From the NCBI GenBank assembly GCA_015143295.1, contig CM026568.1:38138441-38202440 (forward strand): a stretch of 64,000 nucleotides of DNA. Reading direction: 5' to 3'. Of this stretch, positions 1-12,200 are shown in pieces. The position numbers were made by a program, and so were the translations under genes. The DNA is from Tetracentron sinense. Lineage: Eukaryota; Streptophyta; Magnoliopsida; Trochodendrales; Trochodendraceae. Below the pieces are notes generated by a model that ran no database searches, had not been told where the DNA came from, and worked only from the letters and a program-made list of their open reading frames with translations. Each line of letters begins with the position of its first letter. The stretch's first letter is position 1.

Positions 1-64
1 TTAACCTTCACGTTCCTAAGCAAGCTGTAACAACACTGGTTAGATGCTAAATAAACCACCGCAC

Positions 65-270
65 CTTATACTTCACTTTCTTGAAATCTAACAACCGCAG
101 CAGTTTCAATTTATGGATCACATACAAGCGATAATTGGGCTTCTTTGTAATATTATTATCCAGCAGACTAAGGAACTGCAGCTTTGGAAGGGATGCAAGA
201 GGATCAATCTCCACCAAGTTGACAAGTCGGTTGTTCGTAAGAACAAGTGTGTGGAGTTTTGGCAAGTATT
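65..270 (-). CDS. U2A': U2A' exon 4
   Basis: The exon encodes [19 protein letters not shown] onward through LDFKKVKYK. It begins after a CAG acceptor (271-273) and completes a codon split with exon 3. It ends AAG before a GT donor at 64-63. Translation past the donor gives a non-conserved tail and stop, as expected for intron. Confidence 0.9.
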
Positions 271-3200
271 CTGCAAATTTAAGCTTTCATGAAACATTAG
301 AATAAGCTTGTTTAGCAAAAGTTAAGTACAACATTGAACATATCAAGGGTGGATTTTAACTCACCTCCAATATTAGGATTGATACGAGTGATTCTATTGT
401 TGTTCATAATCAGAGTACCCAGCCGACTTAGATAAGGAAAGTTTTCGAGCTTGACAATCTCATTGTCTGACAAATCAATGGTGTCAAATTGGTCCTGCCA
501 CGAGCCAAGGAATAAAGTATGCAGAATCATTACCATCAAATACAGAGTACTGGGAAGTTCCAATCTGTGTATAAACTATAAACTACATCTATCTACTTGA
601 AGTAATTTCATTACAGAACTAACCAACATGAGGATTGATACAAGAAATCCCCCAGGTGTTGAAAAAAGCAGTAATGCAGCTCAGCCATTATCCAATGTCA
701 TTATTATCGAAAGGTTGAAACTTCTATGTCACGAGTTTGATTACAGCTTCTCCACATTAATACAAAAACGTCAACAAAAAACAAGAATGACTTGAGCCAT
801 ATTTTTGCGGAATGAAGTTTCATTCTACTTTGATGTCATAAGTTTGATTACACTTGTACGCACAATAGATATGAAAATATATAATCATATATCAACAAAG
901 AACTAAAAAGATGTATTTTTTTTATGTACGTTATGAAGTTGATTGAAGACCTAAATGTTTTGCCAGTGGCAACAACTATGAGGGAGATCATGAGGAGACA
1001 GAAAGGGAAGTTCGAGAAAGGCGAGGCGAATTGATGAAGCCAAAGATGGAGGTCCATATGACGAAATGCATAAAGGCTCAATGAAGGGAGAATCAGAGTA
1101 TGGTATCAAATAATTAAAGACGTGGTTAGATTTGATACACGAGCATGCATTGGAAATATTAGTAGTGATTTCCAAAAAGATATTGGCTTTGGAATCCATC
1201 TAACCACATAGAAAATCAAATTTGGTTGTATCATGTATGGCAAATGTTAGTAGATATTCAATTTGCATGAAACAAACTATATAAGAGCACTTACCATTAT
1301 ATAAAGGGAGAGAACATTGTTATAAGAAATTCCTACTTTAATGCTAATCGTACGAGTTGCATGATTCTTCCATTGGAGTTGAGCGATTCCTCCAAGAGAG
1401 TTGAGCATTCCTCTCAATTGGATGAGTGTCTTCTCCAATATTTTATATTTTTTTTTTGGTGTCCAGTCTTTGGACCTTATCATCATCATCAAAGTAAATT
1501 TCAAATGTTCATCCTCTTCTCTTCACCTCCTCAACGGGCCACATCAATTGGTACTAGAGCAGGTTGCGGTTTGTGAAGGCTACAAAGTATCTTCATTTGC
1601 TTCAATTGAAAGTTGCATAGTACCCTTAGGAGCCTTCCGACTTAGTGCCCCCGACTACGGTGGAACCTGAACGATTAGGAAGTTGAAGATATGCAATGCC
1701 TCTTAAGCAAGGTTCTAAATGTCGATATCGCTCGACATGTCGAGCCAGGAAAAAAAGACATATCATTTATCAGTGATTTTTGGGAAAAAAATGGCATTAA
1801 AAAATGGAGCAAAACTTGAAATTTTGCAATAGAACTTTTGGAAATGTTAAAATAGATGTTAATAAACATTTGAAAATAAAAACACTTAAAAAAAAAACAA
1901 CAATGAACATAAGAGATACAATGGGAAGGGGGCAAAGATGTGTGTTGACAACCCCATGTATGATTGATTTAAATTATAACAAACATACATAAAATGTTTC
2001 ATCCATTTCTCAATCAATCATAAATTTATAGTTCATAAGATTCATAACAATATAAACATACACAATAATAATTCAACACACTCCAAGAACTACAATCAAA
2101 ACCAAAAAGAGTTACGCAAAGGCTCAACTGCCATCGGCACTGACAAATGAGGTTGTACACCTTTATACCCATATGGATGTGATTCATACAAAAAACATAT
2201 CCATATGGATATTGGCCCTATGATTGTGCATAGCTATGCTTCTGAGAGCACAATTGTCACTAACATTGTCAGATAAAGCTGAACCCCTCCCCAATACTCA
2301 TATCCATACAACTCATACCCAAAAATATATTCATATGATTTTTTTGAAATTTAAATTTGAAAGTATTTTAAATGGAAGGTACCCATAATATAATCAATTT
2401 TTTTTGTAAAGCTTGATTGTAAATTCTTTTTATGTTGAGCTATTAGTTGACCTTTTGGCTTTGTAGATGAAAATATTTTTGAAGACTAAAGTATGAGATG
2501 CTTTCACTGGACTTTTGGGTTATAATAATGTTTTGAATTTTTTATATGACAATTTATGAAATTTTAAGATTTGAGAAATACATTAACATTTGAAAGTTAA
2601 AATTCCCAAAAATGCGCTAAAAGCAGATTTTGTTCTTAAACTAAAAAGTTGACTTTGTCTTCTTCAAAATTTTGGATCTAGGGTAATATTTATTGAATTT
2701 AAATGGGGGGTATAGCCTTATATATATATAAATATCTTAAGTAAATGGTAAATATGCTTCACTCTCGTATCCTAAGGACAAAGCCTTAAAAAAAACAAAC
2801 AACCAGGCATTGGTCAATATTGCACGATATCGGCGATATATCCTCGATATGGTGTAAACAAAAATTTACCAGAGTGTAGATGTGTCGCCGACCACCGATT
2901 TTAATAAATATCAGCAATATATCGCCGATATTATCGATTTTTTGAACCTTACTCCTAAGTAGAATGAGTTCCTCTCCCAATGTTACTCGGGTTAGAAATT
3001 GTAGGTTTTGGTCAAAAAGAACACTGGACGATTTTTAGTGAGATCATTTCAATGTTTTAAAATGTGAAGGCGTGAAGCGAGGCGTTAGGACCTCAAGATG
3101 TGTGAGGCGTAAGCCTCACAAGAAAGCTTCATGCTCTTCCATTTTAACTAATAAATAAAATATAAGAAAAATTATAAAAAGATTCAAAAAGTAAATGAAT

Positions 3201-6200
3201 ATATATACATATTTAGAGAGAGATATACATTTATATGTGTGTGTGTTTGTGTGGGTGCACGCGTATATATAGGAAATATAAATCAGTTGAAACAATTAAC
3301 TTATATAAAAAAAAACCACTGAAGTCTCAGGTTGTAGCTAGAAACCTAATTCTAGTTAATGAATGAGACGTACATCATAGACATAAAGCGAGTTTCAAGG
3401 TTTGAGGCGTGTGCCTCATGAGGTTTAAGCCTCATGGTTGAGCCTCAAGGCGTTTCTCTGGCCCAAAGGCAAGCCTTGAGGCGTAAGCCTTATACGCTTT
3501 TTAAAACACTGGATCATTCTTATAGTCATTTGCCCGAGTATCATCGCACTATTTTTCCCAAAAGGCTGTTTGGTTCTCAGGAGTCTCATCCAAGGTATCT
3601 TTCTTCCATAGTCCACAACTCTGAATAAGATTCTTACAACATATCACTTAAAGAGCAGAGGGTGAAGTATGGCAAACCGATGTTATTTGTGCGTAATTGA
3701 GGAAGAGACAGTAAATTATTTGACCTTGCATTGTCCGGTTGTCTTTGGGATTTAGGCTTTCTTCCAGTCTCAATTAGGTGTGGAGTGGGCCTTCCATCTC
3801 TCCTTCCTAAGTTTCTTATAAGGTTGGCAATTGTTGTCACTAGTGGGAGCCAATGAAGCAATTTGGACTACGCTACCTAGAGCTATCTCTTGGAGTGTTT
3901 AGAAAGAAAGGAATAGTCGTGTCTTTGATAATTCCTCCCCTTCCAACCCTCGTATCTTAGCTCGTATTCGTCACATGCTTGTTGAATGGTCCTCCGTTTC
4001 ACAGTGGGGTGGGAAAGTGATCGGTGCTAATTGTTACACATTTATGCACCTCAAATTAAACTTGTTAGTTCTTTGGAGTTCTCTTTTAAATTGTTTTATG
4101 GTTCTCGGTTGCTTTTATCCCTTTTAGGTTCATGCGAGGAAAAGAAGATAAAACTGAAGATTTACAAACTTCAAAGACTCAAAAGAACCTCAACCATGTG
4201 AAGAACAAAAGAAATAAGAAAACTATAGAAAAAGTGGACTTGCAATCAATCGTAATGTACAATGTACACTATGGAGATCGATCGCAGTGTAATTGGCGAT
4301 CAATTGCCTGAAGACCAGTAACTGTATAAGAAATTCCCAATAGCTGTGATCCATCGCAGCTAACTGGCGATCGATCGTCCATCGGCCTTTTTGCCTCAAG
4401 ATGCGCGCACAAAAGTGAGGAGTTGGATCCAATTAGGGTTCCTAAAACCCTAATTAGCAAGGACTCTCTCTCTCTATAAATAGAAAAGCTATTACCCTTG
4501 AAAGAAGTTCTGAATTTTGGAAAATTGAAGAGAAAAAAGAACTATGGAGATCTGTGAAGGTGATGAGATGTGTTCTTTGTGTTTGTCGATGAAGACGGTG
4601 TTCTCCTCTCTCGCTATGAACTAATCTTTCGTTCTAGGGTTTAGATGAAACTCTAACCGAGTAATTGTATCTTTAATTGTATTTTACTTAGATTTTTCGA
4701 TTGTAAACATTGATTGCATAATAAGAGGGTTGTTTAACAACCCTTTTTAATGATTATATTTGATTTCAATAGATTTCTATCCTTGTCTTAAGTGTTATGA
4801 AATTGAAATTTAAAGCATTCCATTAATTTTCTGTGATAATTAATTGTGAATTTTATTCAATTGTATTAATTGTTCAAGAGATTAAATACTGGAATGTCTT
4901 ATGCTTAGGAAAAATGAGTGATTTCACAACCCTAGTTTAATGTGTATCACTCATGCTAACCACAGATAAGACATATTTAGGATTTGAACTCTTGCATCAT
5001 TCTAAATCTGTTGAGTAGGGACTTGTAGTCACTCTCACTTTAACTGCTTACACTTTGAGGAATTTGAGTAGATGCATTCGGGATCAGTTACGAGGATAGT
5101 GGTGGATTCAAATATCTTAGATCTTCTCTCCTTAAAATCACCAAAAACTCATTAGTTGATTCATTAATTAGAAATCATAAATTTAATTCATGTTTTAGTT
5201 TAATACAATTTAAATCAACTTTTATCACCCATTAATTTAGAAATAATATTGAGAAAAAGACGACGAAACCAGCGCAATCCTCTGTGGTTTGACACCCCTA
5301 CTAATCACTATTCTACGGAATTAGTGCTATTACGAGGTATATTAAATTGTAACGACCCGGAAGTGAGACATATTTTGTTGTGAGGAGATCTACTACTATT
5401 ATCATTCATTTGCTTTTTATTTCTTTATTCCCCTTCAGTTTATCCCCCTGTAAATTGTTGTTATTCTTCTTCACTATATGAATACACTTGATACTACCAA
5501 TCAAAAAAAAAGAACGATAGGTAATCTTAATCCTACAATTGTGCTATTTTGAACAACAATTCGTAGATTGGGACACTGTCAACTTTTTACGATTATTCAG
5601 ATGATAGTTCAAGGTTCACAACCAGATTTTTAAAGAGGAAAAATGTGTTAAGTTTTTTGTCTACCTATGATCATTCATTTTTATGGAATTCTTAAGACCG
5701 CATATGTTGTGTTGCTCTTTTCAAAAGCATCCGCCCAACGATTAGAAGATGTGTTCAAAAATCAAGCCAAGAAAACCATGTAAAAGAATTGCTATGGACC
5801 CATCCAATGCACAAGTGCAGGACAATGGATACTTGTTATTTGTTTGTGAGTAAGACAATAAAGACAAAAATGGGAATATTGAGCAAGTCAAAAACCAAAA
5901 ATCAAGCTCTGACTAAAGCCACAGCAATGAACTCAAAGGCAAGTTCTTTTCAAGATGTGGGATTGATGCAGCCCAAGATGTTGGGTCATAGGATGAAATG
6001 CAGAAAGGTCCAATGGAGGAGAAACATAGTATGGTATCTGTAAGCACCCAATTTTTACACCCTACTTAACCATGGTTAACCTCCGTTAATCATGGTTATT
6101 CTCGACCAAACCCTAATAGCCCTAGGTAGGCCATAATCCAAGCCCTAGTAGCCCTAGGTAGACCCTAATCCAAACTTTATTTAAACCTTAGAAAAAATTT

Positions 6201-9200
6201 AGAATTCAAATGGGTTCAAGACCCATTTCAAGTAAAATCCCTAAGCCCTAGGTAATACCCTAGTCTAACCCTAGGCTAACTCTACCTAAGCCCTAGGACT
6301 AACCCTAGGTAAACCCTAGACCTAACCCTAGGTCTAACCCTAGCCTAACCCTAGTCCAAACCCTAGGCAAAGCCCCATGGGCTAAGGGCCGGTCTCAAGC
6401 CCAAAACTCCAAAAAAAAAAAAAATTAAAACCTTGTTTGGGCCCAAGCATGGGCCCACTTAGCCCAACCCAAGTGGGGCCCACTTGTTGTTTCAAATTTA
6501 GAATTTGGGAGCCAACTCTAAGTAAGGTAAAACCCTTTTTGCTTTACCCTACATAGGTGAGGGTAGGCCCAAAAACATGAAATGCAAAAAAACAAAATAA
6601 TAATAATAATAAAAAATAATTTAAAAAAAAAAAAAAGGTTTTGATTGGGCACCAACCCCATGTGGCAAGGCCCACATGCGGGTTGGGCTCAAACAACCAA
6701 ACAGCAACCAAGTAAAAAACAAAATTAAAAACCATTTATCGTCCCTGACAATGGGACGAGCGTACAGACTAGCAGCTCCTGCCTCCCCTACCGCCTTGCC
6801 TCACCCTTCCTACCTTATCCCCCCACGTCTTCATCCTTATCCATTTTCCCCACCACTCCATCCTCTATAAAACCGACATCACAACCACGGTTTTGAGGAG
6901 CCTCAAATTCAAAAAAAATAAAATCTTGTCCCCATTCTCAATCCTCCAAGGTCTTTCCACACTAAGCCTCACCACCCTCTCCTCTCCAATACCACTTATC
7001 TCAATCCTCCAAGGCCACCGTCAGCCAGGGTTTGAAGAAAAAGGTTTTGAAATTTGTTTTAACAGTGAACTCGCCTCCTTCGGTACGTCGTCCACACTCT
7101 CTGAACTCTCCTGAGCTAGGCATTAGGCCATCTTTAGCCCTCCCAGAGCATCAGGCCTCACCAGCTTGCACCACAGTGGTGTTTGGATCACCACACCGCC
7201 TCACGCAGCCACAGCCGCACGAGAACACGAGGGTATATTTCCCTTTTTTCTTCCTTTTTTCTGCTGCTATTACCCTCATTGTAAGGGACCCCTGGTCCCA
7301 TTCCAGGGGTCCCATTTTGCCTTTTTTTTCTTTAATTTCGGATTCATAATCGTAGGTGGTTTCTCTTGAGGCGTGGCCACGGGCATAGCCCCCACCACCA
7401 TGAACCACCGTGGCAGCACTCCTTAGAGGTCAGGGGGGGTCCTCAATTCATGAGGAAACCCCCTACACTCTCAATGGTCAAGTCAAACAGCCCCAACGGA
7501 GAGTTTTTTTCAAAAAAAAATTTTCAGAAAAAATCATTTTCAGGCAGCCACCTTTAACCCTGGTTTAACCCAGGTTAGTCTCAACCCTGGTCGAAACTAG
7601 GGCCATGAGTAGACTCCCCACACATGGGGCAACCCTCCTGTAAATTTTCAGCCCCTGAATCCGCCATTAACCCAGGTAAAATCGACCCCAAAGTGGGGTC
7701 ACAGTGCAGAAAAACAGTTGCGGCGGAGCAACTTTGCACCTCTGTGGGGCCCACATCCAAACTCCTCTTGGGCCCCACGAAGGCTCAAACTGTTCCCCTC
7801 TTGGCCAACTTCGCAATTGTAATCTCGGATCCCCCTGGGGTTGAGTCAAACAGCGGCAAAATCGCTGCAAAGATCACCAAAAAACTGTTTGGGTCTTTTT
7901 GTTAAAAATCTATCATTTTATGTGGCCATTTTTTGGCCGACTTTAGACGGCCCACCCACAACATCATCTTGGGCCCCATTGCCCCACAAGGATCCAAATT
8001 ATTCATTACTCTTCAGGCTACCTCCTAGTATTCTCGGATTCCTGGGATTCCCTATTTAACCATGGTTAAACTTGCGTTAACTACGGTTAGAATTTGGATA
8101 AAATATGGGGTTTTTTCACATTTGCCGGACTTTGTAAGGGCCCAGACCAGGTAGGAGGCCAGTCTAGGCCCTGTCATGGACCCTGGACCCATTTTTGCCT
8201 CAGCCGGATCCTTAACCATGGGTAAACCCACTCATAGTTAACATTTAACCATGGTTAAGCAGCCCATGACCTCAGAAAATTCTGGAAAAATCATTTAAAA
8301 ACCACAAATATTCCTTGGATTCCAAAAATATTTTTTTTGATTTTTTTCATTGTGGTTAGGACCCTTAACCACGGTCAAAACCCCCATCCGGGTTGATTTT
8401 TAACCATGGTTAAACGACCCTCAACCAGAGAAAATCTGGAAAAATGCTCAAAATTTCCAAAATAATATGAGAAGTCCAAAAATGGTCTCACTTGGCCCTT
8501 TAACCCTGGTTAAGACCCTTAACCATAGTGACCTTCCCCCCCTTAACCGCGGTTAAGCATCCTTAACCATTGCGAAAAATCCCAAAAAAATCAGAAAAAT
8601 TCAAAAAGACCGAAGATACTGACTTTGGACTTTTTAATCATGGTTAGCACCCCTAACCATGGTTAATCACCTTTTTAACCACGGTTAACAACCCTAACCA
8701 AGGTTCAAAAAAACGGTTTCGGACACCGTAACGGACACGGCCGAAACCGTTACATAACGCCGTTACGTAACGGTTTCGGCCTTTACGGAGTTTTTTTTTT
8801 TGGCTTAAAAATTCAAAAAAATCACAATAAATAAAAATAAATAAATAAAATATGTAGGTGTAACGTAACGGTAACGGTGTTCACCGAAACCGTTACGTAA
8901 CGGGCGTTACGTAACAGTTTCTGCGTTTTTTAAAACCATGACCCTAACCCTTGGTTAAGACACCTTGGGCCTATCGGGCCTCACCCCTTGGCCTACCGGG
9001 CCTAACTCAGGCCTACAGGGCCAAACCAGCCTACCGGACTCCCTCATGGCCTACCGGGCCCAACACTAGTCTACCGAACTTACCCCAGGCCAAACTAGCC
9101 TACCAGGCCAAACTAGCCTACTGGGCTTCACCCTTGGCCTACCGGGCCCAACCCTAGTCTTCCGGACTTACCTTAGGCCTACCGGGCCCGAACCATGCAC

Positions 9201-12200
9201 TTTCACCAACTCCAATCAACCCAACCCTCCAAACTAGGCCCATTAGCCACCTTTGGTGCACACACACACCCCTAGCCTTGGCACGGGCTCATGTGTCAGA
9301 ACTACGCTCGGTCTGATTTCACCCCAATGTGAGTACGTAGGCAGCCAAACCCGGGTTCGACCCTAGTTTAGGATTTCTCCTTCTTAGATTAATATTATAT
9401 TAAACACTAAAGCATTTGATTAAAATTGAGATTAGTTTGGCTTAACCCTAGTAAGTAAGGAACCACTGAAAAGTGGAAGTGCCGAGGTGCCTAACCCCTT
9501 CCCCCGACTTAACCGAACATCTTACCCTAATCTCAATCGCAGACCAAGACCTTATCCAAATCTCGGGGACTTATCCCTTCTGAATGAATAGGTGGCGACT
9601 CTAAATTCTCTCCATGAGATTCAAATTAGGGTTTCCCCGAAACCCGCGCTCACAGTATCATATAATTAAAAGAGGTGGTTAGACTTGGGACAAGTGCATG
9701 CATTGAAAATATCAGTAGTGGCTTCTAACAAGATAATGGCTTCGGAATCCATCTAACCACATGGGAGGTCAAAGTTGGTTGTATGTGAAATGTAAGCAGA
9801 TTTCCAAAGTTTCATGAAGGAACTATATAAGAGCACTTGGCACCTCTTATGAAGGGAGAGACCATTATTATAAGAATTTCCTACCTTAATGCTAATCATG
9901 AGTTAAGTGATTCCTCCATTGGAGTTGAATGATTCTCTCAAAGAGTCGAACGATTCATCTCAATTGGGTGAGTGTCTTCCTCAATATTTTTTTTCCCTGT
10001 TACCGGGCTTTAGACTTATCATCATCAAAATAAATTTCTGATTTTCATTTTCATATCTTCTCCTCAATGGGCCGCGTCACAAGGGGAGGTCGTCGGGGTT
10101 ATCAATGACGATGAATATCATTTCATGGAACATTAGAGGGATGGTAAGTAGAGAAAATGATTAATGATTAAATAGTTGATCAAATTCAGGAAGCCTTCGA
10201 TTTTGTGCCTGTAGACTAAAGCAAATGAACGCCTTTATGATTCAATAGGTTTAGGGATTGCAGATTTCTTAGTGGATTGTTCTCCCTTCTATAGGAGCCT
10301 CAAGGGGTATTCTGATTGTTCGGAAAAAGAGGTCGTGAAGATGATAGATTTCAAAGTGGAGGCTTGTTCGTTGTCCATTTTATGCCAGAATGTGAACGAT
10401 AACTTTGATAGGGTCTTTACGAGGGTGTATGGGCCTAATGATAATACAAGAACTTCCAGGTTTCTTACAAGAGTTGGACAATATTTGCATGTGATGAGCT
10501 CTTATCACTTCTTTGGTGTATCACGCTTCATTTTTCTTACAGAAGTGGGTGTAGAGGGATAACCAAATGACACTGTTTTTTCTTCTTGTTAGGTCATCAA
10601 TCACTGAACTCTCGCTATTGTATGTTTTTCCCCTTCTTAATGCTTGACATTATCTGCTGACAACAAAATGAAAGGGTTTGGAGAGTTTGTGGACAAGTTT
10701 AAAGAAAATTCATCCCTAAACAGATCAAATGGATTCATTTTTTGTGATCTTTCGGAGGAACTTTTCTCCGCTATGGCTCAGCATGCCCTCACTAGGCCCA
10801 TCTCAGACCGTACCACCATTATGTAGAAATCTTTTTGGCCTTGGTTTGGTCCCTCCCACTTTAGGTTTGATGAGATATGGCTGAGATTTCTGGATTTTTC
10901 AGATGTGGTGAAGACTATCTGCTGGTACTATTTCTGCACTAAAACTTTGAAGTTGTTAAGCAAAGACTCAAAAGGTTGAACAATGAGAGTTTTAGGAATC
11001 TATCAGAGAAGAAGACCAAGATCCCTAAGGAAATTGACCAGATAAAGGAATCTTCTTCTCAGTTGGGGCCTCATTTGAAGAGATTAGGAAATCGAAAGGG
11101 GAATATCAAAGCTTGCTGGTTAGTGAGGTGAACAAATGGAGACAGAACTCAAAAGCGTAAGGTGGCTTAAGAAAGGGGATAAAAATACAAAGTATTTTCA
11201 TAGAATGGCCGATGTTTGGAGGTGGGCTAATCACATTTGAGTTTAAAGGTGGGGAATGTGTAGGTTGAATGTGAGATAGATGTCAGAAAGCAGATAGCTT
11301 CATTCTATCAGAGGCTTTATGAGGAAAATCACCATTATAAACCAAAGTTAGATGGAGTGGACTTTGACCACACATAGAAGAGAAAAGGAATTAGCTGGAA
11401 ATGCCCTTCCAAGCACAGTAGTTCGAAAATGATTCGGCTAGGGAAAATTTGGAATAAATCCGCAAAATCCTAGAAAAATTAGAAAAAATGTCAGTCATTA
11501 GATGAATAAATAATGAATAAAACTTTTTAATGATGAAAACTTATAAAAAAATCTATTTCGTATGTTAGATATTTATTCAAGATTTTTTCAAAAACTCCTC
11601 AATAATTCACAAAATTCGCGAGTTTTGAAAAGTCACAATTTTTCAAAAAGTTGTAACTACTTCGTGAATTAATCTTTCCAATTTGTTTGAGAATTTTTGA
11701 AAAAAATGAAGAATTTTGTTACTATGCTTCCAAGAGGAGGTAATAAGGAGGATTATCAAAGACATGACTGGAGATAAAGTTCCTGACCAGATGGTGACAC
11801 AATCCTATTCTATCAAAGCATTGGAATATCACTGGTGCTGATTTTATGAGCATTATGAAAGAATATTACAGCGTAGATTCTTTTGATCAAGTTCTCAACA
11901 GCACTTTCATTGCTTTCTCAGAAGATTGGAAGAGCCTGGGAGCTCAAGGATTATAGGCTGATTAGACTGGGGGCAGTATTTAAAAATCTTAGCTAAAGTT
12001 CTTGCCTCCGGGCTTAAATAGGTTATGGATATGATCATTTTGCCTCCACAAGTTACGTTTGTCAAAAAAAGAGATCCTTAACACCATTATAATAGCTATA
12101 AGTGCATGGATGGGATAACAGATAACTAGATCTAGTACCTCGAGCATTGTGTGTTGTAAATATAGGAGGCACACAATCATGTCCAATTGGGAGTTTCTGG

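Larger units (their letters stand above)
2961..5511 (+). mobile_element. LINE (L1) 3' end, broken by other insertions
   Basis: In the plus direction 3681-3740 encodes a reverse-transcriptase-associated zinc finger (CYLC followed by LTLHC). About 3870-3930 encodes [14 protein letters not shown] with one stop, a hallmark of plant L1 ORF2 C-termini. The element ends in a 3' UTR and poly(A) at about 5502-5511, preceded by TACCAATC, the usual tail of these LINEs. It carries M2 (3051-3511) and an LTR-like insertion (about 4100-5345). All frames are broken. Confidence 0.65.
6039..9654 (+). mobile_element. Solo LTR (3.6 kb), target duplication GTATC
   Basis: The LTR starts TGTAAGCACCCAATTTTT and ends CCCGCGCTCACA. 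It is flanked by GTATC at 6034-6038 and 9655-9659. Its left end matches the start of the minus-strand LTR at 34767-37837 read in reverse complement. Both also share a 'shifted' block near the far end with GTCGCCACC-type sequence, AAGGGGTTAGGCACC-like sequence and a GGGTTCGACCC segment. The interior contains CCCTAGG-rich sequence (6100-6400), a chain of TTAACCATGGTTAA-like palindromes (8050-8700), a nested transposon (8700-8940) and a CCTACCGGGCC tandem array (8960-9190). No coding region. Confidence 0.85.
5935..10079 (+). mobile_element. LTR 'E' copy 2, split by a 3.6-kb solo LTR
   Basis: Two segments, about 5935-6038 and 9655-10079, together match LTR 'E' copy 1 at 1020-1546 in order. They include the GATGAAATGCAGAAAGGTCC block, CTATATAAGAGCAC at about 9830, and the end GGGCCGCGTCA at 10079. 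The break lies exactly at the GTATC duplication of the inserted LTR. No primer-binding site follows, so this copy is probably a solo LTR. A LINE begins just downstream. Confidence 0.55.

Noticed and set aside
6100-6400. Interstitial telomere repeat
   Set aside because: CCCTAGG words are irregular, palindromic and confined to an LTR; no regular CCCTAAA tandem is present.
7032-7905. Cluster of open frames in GC-rich sequence
   Set aside because: All lie within the 6039-9654 solo LTR and show no domain or consistent frame.
8700-8940. CRISPR-like repeat array
   Set aside because: The words are palindromic transposon termini in plant nuclear DNA, with no spacers.
9335-9365. tRNA gene (T-arm-like GGGTTCGACCC)
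   Set aside because: No acceptor stem, D-arm or A box at the right distance; kept only as a conserved LTR block.
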